Counted from the first letter of the stretch, positions 46,760-55,732 are shown. The stretch: 64,000 bases of DNA from an uncultured bacterium (GCA_937889595.1 CALAOR010000010.1:1-64000); one strand, 5' to 3'. The notes: a model not told the origin generated them from the sequence alone. Translations and numbers: made by a program.

Positions 46760-46858
46760 GGCAATTAAAACTCCCCTACAGGGAACTATAATTGCCGCTG
46801 AACAGCGGGTTGGATAAGAACACTTCTAAACGCTCAATTCGAGTTCTGACCCCAGCCA
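46760..46858. repeat. BRO-region repeat, middle (partial) copy
   Basis: From 46774 to 46858 it matches the insert and right half of the 47.1 kb copy (gggaactataattgccgctg, ending ctgaccccagcca). cggcaatta (46759-46767) can pair with taattgccg (46790-46798). Confidence 0.68.
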
Positions 46859-46892
46859 ACTGGAATTGGGGAATAAAAAGGATGGTGGAGAT

Positions 46893-47069
46893 ATGCCGTA
46901 TGTAAGCAAGGCACAGGAAGCTTATTTTAATGTTCACAGGAAAAAGCTGGAAGCTAAAGGGGTTGATGTGGATGAGTGGAACGCAGCGAGCAAAGGGAAA
47001 AAACTTCCGGCAAAGGTAAAAAAAGGCAAGGCAATAAAGACAGGAAAAAAGCCGGGCAAAGGAAAATGA
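46893..47069 (+). CDS. Small basic protein resembling phage-associated YSKAQ-type peptides
   Basis: A 58-residue protein from ATG 46893 with GGTGGAG upstream; the frame opens at 46866. It starts MPYVSKAQEAYFNVHRK, has VDEWNAASKGKKLP, and ends in a Lys/Gly tail. Similar short proteins with PYVSKAQ...F and a later D/E-W-x-x-A/S-K occur near phage and plasmid genes, function unknown; this is from memory of the pattern. The tail suggests nucleic-acid contact. Confidence 0.6.
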   Translation: MPYVSKAQEAYFNVHRKKLEAKGVDVDEWNAASKGKKLPAKVKKGKAIKTGKKPGKGK

Positions 47070-47110
47070 CGGAAGAAAAGGGTCAGGTGTAAGAAGAAAA
47101 AAGGGGTCGT

Positions 47111-47363
47111 GTCTTGACCTGATACATGATGATTGTTGTAAATAATCAAAGTAGGTTTGTCAGGTATCAGTTCAAGACGTGACCCCGGATTCACCCTGCA
47201 GGGAACTATAATTGCCGCTGAACAGCGGGGGATGATACCATATATTTTGTTCTTTTAAAGGCGGATGAAATATTTGCGGACAACAAAGGGTGAGGAACCG
47301 GCGGGCAGCGGGTTGGACAAGAACAATTCTAAACGCTCAACCCGAGGGCTGACCCCAGCCACC
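47111..47363 (+). repeat. BRO-region repeat, right (full) copy
   Basis: The longest version: the left part equals 45074-45240's start, then an insert shared with 46774-46858, then ggacaacaaagggtgagg and the end ctgaccccagcca. The other two copies look like deletion derivatives. With the left copy it brackets the BRO-N gene set. Confidence 0.75.
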
Positions 47364-48134
47364 CGTTTTGTTTATAATTTCGTTGGATAAAGAGACCGCT
47401 GCGACAGAGCTTGCCGATGAACAAAAAAGTCAAAAGAAAGTGGATTTTGGTAGTGTGTTTTAGGCATTTACGGGTCTATAATTGATTAATGCAGCTAAAT
47501 CAGTAGTGGATAAACGTAACAAAGGCGATTTGTCTATTGAGAAAACAATATTTTTTAATTTTTAGAAAGGGCGAATTGTTATGATTACACATTTGATGAT
47601 TTATAACAATGAAATTGCATGAATTCAGATTTAACTTGTTTATAAACTTAGATATGGTATAATTATTTTGTAAGGTTTAGTGTACCGGTTCTATACCGAA
47701 AATGCTATATAATTGGCGATCTTTGACAGCTTCAATAATTTAGATAAGCTATGGTCGTGGCGCGGCCGACGTGGCAGGGTATTCAAGTCATGAAATATTT
47801 TATATTGGGCATTGATATTTTGTTGGTATTTTGATACAATCATTCAAATAAAAAAAGTAGCTAAATCTTCTAAAATATCGATATAAGCGCCCCGGAGGCC
47901 AAAAGAAATGAAGTGCAGAAAGTGAAACTGAATTGATTATAAACAATCTCGGGAAGTATCAATTATATTTTAATCGGCGAATCCCTGCGCGGAACAATCC
48001 AAAAGCATTTATATGTTTTGTATTCTTACATTATTAAACGTAAATATATCAGTAGAAAAGAATCAAGTCAAACTGTTTTGAAAAGTTTGCTGAAATTGCG
48101 AGTTAACTGTTAATTGGGAAAGGGGTAATTTTCT
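47364..48134. other. Long AT-rich intergenic region upstream of the cyclase-like gene
   Basis: No gene above about 26 codons is convincing; a short frame at 47383-47463 reads ELADEQKSQKKVDFGSVF and may be a gene remnant. TTGTTT (47636-47641), 16 bases, TATAAT (47658-47663) is a plausible promoter facing right, about 470 bases before the next ATG. A lone GC-rich patch (gtggcgcggccgacgtggca, near 47757) stands out. Decayed DNA, a long leader or a noncoding RNA are all possible. Confidence 0.4.
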
Positions 48135-48866
48135 ATGCGTAGCAAGGTTGGGGCTATTAAAAGGCCAGAAATTGAAACGAGCGAATTCATTTATATAACA
48201 TTCGATATAGTCGGTAGCTCAAAATTATTTGATGACAAGGATGCTTATCGGATTGTCGAATTTGTTCACGAGTTTCAGAAATTAGGTAAGATTTGTTTTT
48301 GTAAAAATAATGACGGTATACCAAGTGCAATAATTATCTCAAATGCTTTAGATGGAATAACAATGGCAATATGTATGAAGCAACTTTACGCGACTACTGT
48401 TTTTCAAAGTCTTTTAAAAAAAATAAAAGATTTCAAAAAGAGAATCAAAATATTGCAAACTGAAAAATTTAGTGATTACAACATGGATCCAATAAAAATG
48501 AGAATTTCAATTGACAAATCAAATGGATATTTTTATCAAATTAAACAAAAACAAGCCAAGTATATAAACGCAATATTGAGTTTATTTAAGGATGTTCAAG
48601 AATATAATCCTCATACTGGTTCGTTTTATTCTAAAAATCTTTCTTATTTAATGAAAAACGAAAGAAACATTAGTGATGTAGAGTGTATCGCAGTATCGGG
48701 ATTACTTAAAGGTGAAGTTGGCGAAAAAGTGATAAAAAATGAATTAAATGAGGTTAATATACCTGGTAAAGATTCAAAGTTTTTTAGATATAAATTTAAG
48801 GATAACGACGCTGATATTGATTCAATTGAAGTGGTTCTACGTGCTGTCTCAACTGTAATAGCATAA
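48135..48866 (+). CDS. Divergent class III nucleotide cyclase-like protein
   Basis: A 243-residue soluble protein. Its order of motifs follows class III cyclases: YITFDIVGSSKL (first metal Asp, residue 24; compare FxDIxGST), NNDGIPSAII (Asp60; compare GDGxxAxF) leading into a helix ALDGITMAICMKQ, then MRISIDKSNGYF (compare VRIGIHTGxV), a helix AKYINAILSL, and SGLLKGEVGEKV near the end. The Asp spacing (36) is shorter than usual (about 44). If active it would make a cyclic nucleotide. Pycsar phage defence uses such cyclases. The type I dehydroquinase-like gene follows 33 bases later. AT-rich codons. Family by resemblance only. Confidence 0.45.
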   Translation: MRSKVGAIKRPEIETSEFIYITFDIVGSSKLFDDKDAYRIVEFVHEFQKLGKICFCKNNDGIPSAIIISNALDGITMAICMKQLYATTVFQSLLKKIKDFKKRIKILQTEKFSDYNMDPIKMRISIDKSNGYFYQIKQKQAKYINAILSLFKDVQEYNPHTGSFYSKNLSYLMKNERNISDVECIAVSGLLKGEVGEKVIKNELNEVNIPGKDSKFFRYKFKDNDADIDSIEVVLRAVSTVIA

Positions 48867-48899
48867 GGTTTAAAAATATCATTAATTAAAGGAGGAAAT

Positions 48900-49766
48900 A
48901 TGGATAAGGTTATCAGATACGGTCATCCGAAAATAACGGTGGTTGTGGGTGCTGATAGTGATAACGAGTTAGAAAAGCAAATTAATTACATACAATCACT
49001 TAACAAACAGTATGAATCTTTCAATTATAAAATAGGCGTGATTGAATTAAGACTTGATATGCTCAAGAATAAAATACATACATGTAGCAAACTCTATGCA
49101 GAACGTATAAAACAAAGATTGGGATTGCCGGTTTTAGTTTCGTGTAGGCGAGAAGGGGAAATTGGAGTTTATAAAATTGAAGAAAATGAACGAATAAATA
49201 TATTAGAAGGAATGATAGACAAGAAATATTCTGATATAATTGATATTGAGTATACTACCGAGCCAAAGGAACGAATCACATCAATAGTAAATAGATGTAA
49301 AGAAATAGGAATTGAGAGTGTTATTTCTATACATAGCCATAAAAACATGCTTCCTGTGGATTATATGTATAAAGTTTATAGTGATTCTTTTGCGAATTTC
49401 AAAGCTGATGCAGTTAAAATATGTACTACACCTAGAAATAATAGTGATGTTTTTAATTTGTTGAGATTTTGTCAATATAATTCGGGACAGCTTTCACCAA
49501 CTATAGTAATAGGCATGGGCAAGAAAGGTCAACTTACACGCATTTTGAGCCCATATATTGGGTCGCCTTTGACGTATGCATCTATTTCGGATGATACGGG
49601 TATTCCGGGCATCATACGTGCTGATAAAATGCTTAAGATGTTTAATGAAATGAAACCAACTGAGACTATTATTCATAATTTTGTACTTCCTGAAGATCAA
49701 ATAACTTCTATATTAAACAAAAAAAAATTAAAAAAATATGAAGATCATGTGCTTTCTGCAAGCTAA
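48900..49766 (+). CDS. Type I 3-dehydroquinate dehydratase-like protein (AroD-like)
   Basis: A 288-residue TIM-barrel protein; the family dehydrates 3-dehydroquinate through a Lys Schiff base. Visible: IELRLDML (Glu), SCRREGE (Arg), IDIEYT (Glu), SIHSHKN (general-base His, about 161), ADAVKICT (Schiff-base Lys, about 182) and KGQLTRI with GSPLTYASI. The last loop reads DTGIPGII where the family has APGQ, so the substrate-binding Gln is Ile. It is about 40 residues longer than most. Strong AGGAGG before ATG. Lying between a cyclase-like gene and a nuclease-NACHT gene in AT-rich DNA, it may not serve the shikimate pathway. Confidence 0.78.
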   Translation: MDKVIRYGHPKITVVVGADSDNELEKQINYIQSLNKQYESFNYKIGVIELRLDMLKNKIHTCSKLYAERIKQRLGLPVLVSCRREGEIGVYKIEENERINILEGMIDKKYSDIIDIEYTTEPKERITSIVNRCKEIGIESVISIHSHKNMLPVDYMYKVYSDSFANFKADAVKICTTPRNNSDVFNLLRFCQYNSGQLSPTIVIGMGKKGQLTRILSPYIGSPLTYASISDDTGIPGIIRADKMLKMFNEMKPTETIIHNFVLPEDQITSILNKKKLKKYEDHVLSAS

Positions 49767-49799
49767 AACAATTGACAATTTAAGTAATAAGGGTCCTTA

Positions 49800-50010
49800 T
49801 TGTAGACAGATGATGGCGTAAAATAGTCTCAGCAACTGATGAGGCTGCTCATCGTTGTCTTCACGGAAAATTTTGCAAGCTCAGCCTCGCATTCGAATAA
49901 AGTTTCATAACACATAATGTAAATGTTATTATACTTCACCGTACGCCAAAGTTTTTCGATAAAAATATTATCAAAAAAAATTGTTCACGGCCGTCCATGC
50001 TGATTTTTTA
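49800..50010 (-). pseudogene. IS3-family transposase (orfB, rve domain) remnant
   Basis: Read on the minus strand, ISMDGRE (about 50009) and, in another frame, DNIFIEKLWRTVKYNNIYI (49973 downward) then DEQPHQL in a third frame match the end of IS3 orfB (typically SMDGRGRxxDNIFIERLWRSVKYE ... NxERPHQ). Two frameshifts and lost flanks show that it is dead. It marks past transposition inside the AT-rich island. The rest of the 49767-50249 gap has an IS-end-like block (50111-50150). Confidence 0.72.
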
Positions 50011-50181
50011 CGATTTGACGAGGGGACGCAGGAAATAGGGCAACTGTTGTGGGCCTGTGTTCTACTCTACTGATACAGGTTTCTCCGTTGGTAGTGAAAT
50101 GTGCGGGCCTTTTCAATTGAAAACAGTGGTCTTTTTTAGCGGAATTTGCAAATAAGTGCAACATTAGTATAAGAATAAATA

Positions 50182-50209
50182 TTGAATTACTCTATTGATA
50201 TAGTATAAT
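50182..50209 (+). promoter_or_regulatory. Promoter for the nuclease-NACHT gene
   Basis: TTGAAT (50182-50187), 16 bases, TATAAT (50204-50209), 40 bases before the GTG start. Confidence 0.55.
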
Positions 50210-50249
50210 TATGTCATAAATAAATGTATCATATTTTTGGAGGTTTATC

Positions 50250-52664
50250 GTGGATTATGAATCAAATGAAACAAAAAAGGTAAAATTATTATCAAATGAT
50301 AAGAAAATTGATATTCTAATGAATTATAAAGAAGTTGAAATACACAAAGTATTAAAGACTTTGTTTTCTAAAATGCAACAGGAATATGTTGTTGAAATAA
50401 CACATGGTTCGAACGAGTTTGGGAAAGACTTAATTTTGATAAAAAGTGACCGGTTATTAAGACATGTAACAGCAGTAATTGTTAAAGTTGGGCATGTTGG
50501 TGGTAAAACAGCAGATGACGTAGATGAAATTGAAAACAAAATAAATAAAGCTTGCAAAGAAACTGATAAATTAACAAGAATAGAAGAAGAATTGATCAGT
50601 CAAATTAGACAAGCTTCTGATGTCCCTGCAGAAAGTAAGTTTATTTTCAATAAATTACCAATTGACAGAATTTTCGTTGTTATAGTCGGAACGATTAGTG
50701 GAAATGCAAGAAAGCGATTAGAGGCTTTTGTTGACAAAGATTGCAAAATTCGCGTTGAAATGAAAGATATTATTTGGTTAATAGATGAACTTACTCAGTA
50801 TTACCCTGAAATTTTCATTGTGGAGGCGACGGATAATGTAATAAACGATAAAATAATCGAACTAGAAAGCGCGAATTCCTTAGGACATAAAAATATTTAT
50901 TTATCTAAATACTTTGTTGATCCATTGGTTGCTACAATAGATATTCCGGTAAAATTTGACGAAGAAAAAATATCACTAATATTACGCGAAAAAAAAATTC
51001 AATTTATTGATTTGGAGGCTTTAATAAAAGAAAACAAAAGAATAATTATTGTAGGCGATCCTGGTACCGGCAAATCAAGCGCGCTAGCAAAAATTGCAGT
51101 TGACAAATTAAAAAAGGTATTAAAAAAAGGAGAACGAGCAGAAGAAAAAATTAAAACGCCGGTATTTATTCAAGCAAAAGATATTCTTAATATAAATAAT
51201 GGCGAGGAGCTTCTTAGCTATTTTTTCAAAGACATACATGCTAGTGAAAAATTCCTTGTAGACAACTTAATTTTAGATGCATTAGACGAAGTACCCATTG
51301 AAGATAGAGCAAATGTTATAGAACGAGCAAAAAAGATGGCTTTAGAACACGCATGTTCATTGATTATATCGAGTAGAAAGATTGACATTGTGAAGGAAAC
51401 ACCCCAGGGTTTTGAAAAATATGAAATACTTCCTTTTGAATTTAAGCAGGCTATGAAATTTTTTGAAAACATTATCTCGGATAAAACAAAATTGACAACA
51501 TTAAAAGATGGATTGGAAAAAATAAAAAATACAATTCCATTATTGCCTTTATCTTTAGTCCTTTTAATCGAAATAATAGAAGAACGTCAAGAAATTCCAG
51601 CATCAATAACTGAATTGTTTCAAAGATATTTTGATGTTGTGTTAGGAAGATTCGACGATAAAAAAGGTATAAAACAACTTTTTGAATATCAAATAAAGAA
51701 AAAATTTCTGTCAGAGTTAGCATTTACTGAATTTTTATCAAAAGAAAAACTTGAAATACAAGTTGAAGACTTTAAAGTCTTTTTGAATATTTTTAAACAA
51801 AAATTTGAATACGATGATGAAACTATTAAAAGTTTTATTAATGAGATCGAAAGAGCAGGCATAATCGATATTAAATCAAAAGTATTTTTTAAACATAGAT
51901 CATTTTTGGATTACTTTGCTGGCCTATATATATATGATAAGCAAGATGAAATAATTGATTTGCAAAACAAAATAGTTGACATTTTTTATAATGACATATG
52001 GGGAGACTCTTCATTTTTTTATATAGGTCTTAAGAGAGAGGTAAGCAGTTCTTTACTTGAAAAGATATTATTAAAAGATACAACTAACCTTTCTTCAATG
52101 TTTCAAAAATTTATGGTCGGAAAAATTATTCAAGCAGGATGGAATACCGATTCGGCAACTAAAATGATAGGGATAGAAAAGGCTTCAGAAACAGCGTCGA
52201 TATTAAGAGATAAATTTATGGAAGTTATGTCAACTGCAGATAAGAAAACTCCACAAATTTATGCTGATTTTTGGTTATTAGCTATTTCTGAAATTTCTTT
52301 CGGAAGTACTTTTCTTTTCAAAGAAGTAAATAAGTTATTATTAAATATTAACAAAGCAGATAATTATGAAAAAATTTATCAATTACTAGTTTTAAGTTGG
52401 GCAATGAAGAGATTTTTATTACCCCAGGAGAAAGCTAAAATCAGCGAAGCCATTTTAGAACAAATAAGTAAAGTAATTAATAATAAATTGCAGGAGTCAA
52501 GACTATTTTTAATCCTAGAACTATTAGAAAAGGATGATAAAAAAGTTATAAAAAAAATTGAAAAAAAATTGAATAAACTTAAGGCTAAACAAAACTACAT
52601 TTTCGGAAAATTATTACCACATGCAAAAAAAGGATTCAGAGCAAAAAAGCACCCAAAAAAATAA
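50250..52664 (+). CDS. Mrr-like nuclease-NACHT STAND ATPase, likely antiphage protein
   Basis: An 804-residue protein from GTG 50250 with GGAGGT upstream. Residues 30-200 resemble a PD-(D/E)xK nuclease: EITHGSNEFGKDLILI (Glu49, Asp60) and AVIVKVG (Lys79). The NACHT domain follows: Walker A GDPGTGKSS (269-277), Walker B LILDALDEV (340-348) and an SSRK sensor-like motif near 375. Residues 420-800 are helical (KHRSFLDYFAGLYI is typical of NACHT winged-helix ends), serving as sensor. STAND proteins with nuclease effectors (Avs, bNACHT) sense phage parts and degrade DNA. No signal peptide. AT-rich codons and an IS3 remnant next to it support horizontal gain. Confidence 0.8.
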   Translation: MDYESNETKKVKLLSNDKKIDILMNYKEVEIHKVLKTLFSKMQQEYVVEITHGSNEFGKDLILIKSDRLLRHVTAVIVKVGHVGGKTADDVDEIENKINKACKETDKLTRIEEELISQIRQASDVPAESKFIFNKLPIDRIFVVIVGTISGNARKRLEAFVDKDCKIRVEMKDIIWLIDELTQYYPEIFIVEATDNVINDKIIELESANSLGHKNIYLSKYFVDPLVATIDIPVKFDEEKISLILREKKIQFIDLEALIKENKRIIIVGDPGTGKSSALAKIAVDKLKKVLKKGERAEEKIKTPVFIQAKDILNINNGEELLSYFFKDIHASEKFLVDNLILDALDEVPIEDRANVIERAKKMALEHACSLIISSRKIDIVKETPQGFEKYEILPFEFKQAMKFFENIISDKTKLTTLKDGLEKIKNTIPLLPLSLVLLIEIIEERQEIPASITELFQRYFDVVLGRFDDKKGIKQLFEYQIKKKFLSELAFTEFLSKEKLEIQVEDFKVFLNIFKQKFEYDDETIKSFINEIERAGIIDIKSKVFFKHRSFLDYFAGLYIYDKQDEIIDLQNKIVDIFYNDIWGDSSFFYIGLKREVSSSLLEKILLKDTTNLSSMFQKFMVGKIIQAGWNTDSATKMIGIEKASETASILRDKFMEVMSTADKKTPQIYADFWLLAISEISFGSTFLFKEVNKLLLNINKADNYEKIYQLLVLSWAMKRFLLPQEKAKISEAILEQISKVINNKLQESRLFLILELLEKDDKKVIKKIEKKLNKLKAKQNYIFGKLLPHAKKGFRAKKHPKK

Positions 52665-52837
52665 ATTTACCTACCAAAATAGTTGTGTTGAGTAACCGTT
52701 AAGCGAACGTTGATTGAATCATGATAACCGGATAGGTATTAAACCAGACAGCGCTCCGGGTTCCCCAACCCATTAACCCCTAAACCCGGTATGTTCTTAT
52801 TATGCTGTTATACTGAAAAACAGAAGGAGAATTCGAT

Positions 52838-53317
52838 ATGAAACCGATTGTAAAAAACATGGAAAACAAGAACATCCGCGTACGCGTTGCCGGCATACTG
52901 CTTAACGGCAAGAACGAGCTGCTGCTTGTCAACCACCAGAAGAACGGCAAATCCTACTGGCTGCTTCCCGGCGGGGGGGTGGAGTTTGGTGAGAGCTTTC
53001 ATGAGGCACTGAAACGGGAATTTATGGAGGAATTATCGATGGAGATCGGGGCTGTGGGGGAACTGTTCCTTGTCCATGACACTGTATATCCGGACAAAAA
53101 ACGGCACATAGTCAACCTGTACTTCACGGTAAAGGCGGTAAAAAACCATGTTTTAAAGGTGAATCCTGACGGGGTTTTGGCAGGCGCAAAGTTTGTTTCC
53201 ATTAAAGATTTCAAAAAATTGTTGTTTTATCCTGACATAAAAGGTGATATAATAATCAAGTGGAAAAAGCGCTTTAGACAGCCATTAGGATATATGAAAA
53301 TAAAATGGAAAGAATGA
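52838..53317 (+). CDS. NUDIX hydrolase
   Basis: A 159-residue protein that cleaves nucleoside diphosphates linked to another moiety. The Nudix box is intact from GGGVEFGES through REFMEELSM (about residues 45-68), with Glu ligands for Mg. The substrate cannot be assigned. AAGGAG precedes ATG. A STAS gene follows 19 bases later, so the two may be co-transcribed. GC content returns to that of the chromosome here. Confidence 0.9.
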   Translation: MKPIVKNMENKNIRVRVAGILLNGKNELLLVNHQKNGKSYWLLPGGGVEFGESFHEALKREFMEELSMEIGAVGELFLVHDTVYPDKKRHIVNLYFTVKAVKNHVLKVNPDGVLAGAKFVSIKDFKKLLFYPDIKGDIIIKWKKRFRQPLGYMKIKWKE

Positions 53318-53336
53318 ATTATCGGAGGTGTTTTTT

Positions 53337-53687
53337 ATGGCAGGAGAAGGCTTAAATGTAAGCATAGTTGACAAGGGCCCTATAAAAGTTGTCCAGTGCA
53401 CGGGATACATAGATACGACCACTTCGGGGCTGCTTGAAAATACTATGGGAGAACTTCTTTCCGGGAAAAACTTCAAGATCATCATGGACCTGGTGGGCGT
53501 GGACTATATTTCCAGTGCGGGCTGGGGCATATTCATCAGCGAGATTAAGAACATAAGGAAGAACAAGGGCGATCTGAAGCTTGTCAACATGAAGCCCGAA
53601 GTCATGGAAATATTCGAGCTGCTTGATTTTACGAACATCCTTGAATACTATAAAAGCGTTGATGAAGCGGTAAAAAAGTTTAAATAA
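53337..53687 (+). CDS. STAS domain protein (anti-sigma factor antagonist-like)
   Basis: A 116-residue protein from ATG 53337 (CGGAGGTG upstream). It has the SpoIIAA/RsbV-type STAS fold: LNVSIVDKGPIKVVQCTGYI, then VDYISSAGWGIFISEIK, where the Ser pair includes the usual phosphorylation site, and FDLLDFTNI-like MEIFELLDFTNI. It would bind an anti-sigma kinase or act in signalling. The next gene, a GGDEF protein, starts 2 bases after its stop, so partner switching may control c-di-GMP synthesis. Confidence 0.88.
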   Translation: MAGEGLNVSIVDKGPIKVVQCTGYIDTTTSGLLENTMGELLSGKNFKIIMDLVGVDYISSAGWGIFISEIKNIRKNKGDLKLVNMKPEVMEIFELLDFTNILEYYKSVDEAVKKFK

Positions 53688-53689
53688 AC

Positions 53690-55732
53690 ATGAAGCGCAG
53701 CCCTTATGTAAGGTTTGCTTCGAGAAATAAAGGGGAAGAAAAACCTTTCAGGTTCGACCTAAAAATAGTAATATTTTCAATCGCCCTCGTAATCCTTGCC
53801 GCCGATATTTTCGGTCTTTATCCGCACGCCGAATTCAACTACATCACAAACTTTATCCTGTTCACGGTATTCTTTACGGCTGTATATTTTATTGACCTGA
53901 AAAAAACCACCCTTGGCGGGCGCGCCGTTAACAGGATGAACTACGGGCTCGGGCTGATGTTTTTGACCTTGGCCTGCGTCTCCGGCGGCATATCGTCACC
54001 GTTAAAATGGCTGGTAATGGTACTTATCATAATGATCCTTACAGCCAGGGATTTCAAGGCGGGCATGATCATGGCTGCGGCAATGCTCGCGGTATTTATA
54101 AAAGACCGGGATAAATTCACACAGCAGGACGTTTTTATGTTCGCGGTCATCGCCGGTTTTGCCGCAGTCACTTATTTCAGGAACGTCAAAAGCGGGAACA
54201 TCCCCGGCGCGGAAACGCTTAAACTTGTCGAAACAGACAAGGACAGCAGGCACTTTAAGACGGTGATATATAACCTCCTTGAAAGCCTCCTGCTGCTTTA
54301 TCATGATATATTGAAACCAGTGTCGCTGCTTTACTTCATCAGGGATGAGCAGCGCGGCGGTATATTTGCGCTGACCATGTCGGTTTCCACGAAAGAATCA
54401 GAAGTGATAAAAGACTACAGCTTTGACATCAAGGAGGGGCTCCTCGGCGCGGCGCTGAATAAGAATATGTTCTTCCCGTTCGACGCAAAAGGCGCAAGGA
54501 TGCCGTATTACAGTGAAAAAGTGGAGGTAAAAACGGCCGCCACAATACCGGTTGTTTTAAACAGGACCATAGGAGCCGTAGTCATTGATTTTGACCGGGA
54601 GATCAATGATGAAAAGGAGAATATCAAGGAAAAGCTCAAGGACCTATGCGGCGAGATCGTAAGCATAATGGAGCTTTATGATATAAACTATAAGGTGATA
54701 ACAAAAGAACAGCGTGTCAGCCGTATGTACGAGATAAACGAGAAATTAAACCTCATGGAAGGCAAAAGCGGCCTTATGAGGGATTTCCTGAATGAGATTA
54801 GGTCCTTTGACATATACAGCGGTTATCTCGCGGAATATAACCCCGAGGATAATACCTTTGAGGTGTCGGAGAGTTTTAACTACCCTTCAACTGTCAAAGG
54901 AACAAAGTTTAATGCCCGTGAAAACGAGTTCCTGCGCTACCTGATGCATACGGGCAAGAGTATTGTCATAGACAATGCCGCAAAGAAAAACATACCGCTG
55001 AATTTTAACAGGCTCAACCTGGATAAAAACCTTATAAGCCTCTTAAAACACGGCGACTCCGTTTACGGGTTCATGAAACTTGACAAGGAAAAAGGCTATG
55101 TTTTCCCGGAATTTGAGATCAGGACCCTGGAAATGATGCTCTCGCGCATCACCGTGATGCTTGAGAATGCGGCACTATACGAAAAGATAAAAAAACAGGC
55201 ATACCACGACGGCCTGACAGGGCTTTTAAACCACCTGACTTTCCAGGAAAAGCTCAGGGAGAGCCTGGAAAAAAAGAATAAAGGCGAGATACGGTGCGTA
55301 TCGCTGTGCGTTCTGGATATCGATTTTTTCAAGAAATTCAACGACAGTTTCGGGCACGAGGAAGGCGACAGGGTCCTTAAAAAAATGGCCGTGATGCTGG
55401 CGGATTTTGAAAAGCGGTACGAACGCACATACTGTGCCCGTTACGGCGGCGAGGAGTTTGTTTTTGTCCTTGAAAACTACGACATATACAGCGCGATAAA
55501 AATAGCCGATGATATGCGGAAATATTCCGAGGCAAACCTGAAGGGCGGCAATGAAAAGGAAAAGCGGCCGATATACGTAAGCATAGGCGTCACGTCCTAC
55601 CCGGAATTCGCCCGCGACCCCAGGGAACTTTTCAAGAACGCGGATGAGGCGCTGTACCTGGCCAAAGAAGAGGGCAGGAACCGGGTCAAGTCGACGCTGG
55701 ATATGAAAAAAGTGGAAAGAAGGAAACGGTAG
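53690..55732 (+). CDS. Membrane diguanylate cyclase with GAF-like regions
   Basis: A 680-residue protein. Residues 25-165 hold about five to six membrane helices (IVIFSIALVILAADIFGLY and later). Two GAF-like regions occupy about 190-330 and 345-500. The GGDEF domain (505-670) has HDGLTGLLNH, LDIDFFKKFND, the active-site GGEEF and SIGVTSYPE. It should make c-di-GMP under control of membrane or ligand signals, perhaps via the STAS protein encoded just before it. The last residues are basic (KKVERRKR). Confidence 0.88.
   Translation: MKRSPYVRFASRNKGEEKPFRFDLKIVIFSIALVILAADIFGLYPHAEFNYITNFILFTVFFTAVYFIDLKKTTLGGRAVNRMNYGLGLMFLTLACVSGGISSPLKWLVMVLIIMILTARDFKAGMIMAAAMLAVFIKDRDKFTQQDVFMFAVIAGFAAVTYFRNVKSGNIPGAETLKLVETDKDSRHFKTVIYNLLESLLLLYHDILKPVSLLYFIRDEQRGGIFALTMSVSTKESEVIKDYSFDIKEGLLGAALNKNMFFPFDAKGARMPYYSEKVEVKTAATIPVVLNRTIGAVVIDFDREINDEKENIKEKLKDLCGEIVSIMELYDINYKVITKEQRVSRMYEINEKLNLMEGKSGLMRDFLNEIRSFDIYSGYLAEYNPEDNTFEVSESFNYPSTVKGTKFNARENEFLRYLMHTGKSIVIDNAAKKNIPLNFNRLNLDKNLISLLKHGDSVYGFMKLDKEKGYVFPEFEIRTLEMMLSRITVMLENAALYEKIKKQAYHDGLTGLLNHLTFQEKLRESLEKKNKGEIRCVSLCVLDIDFFKKFNDSFGHEEGDRVLKKMAVMLADFEKRYERTYCARYGGEEFVFVLENYDIYSAIKIADDMRKYSEANLKGGNEKEKRPIYVSIGVTSYPEFARDPRELFKNADEALYLAKEEGRNRVKSTLDMKKVERRKR

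Noticed and set aside
48135-48866. Firm naming of the 243-residue protein as a Pycsar cyclase (PycC)
   Set aside because: The motif order is suggestive, but the metal-Asp spacing is short and no TIR or two-helix membrane effector lies beside it.
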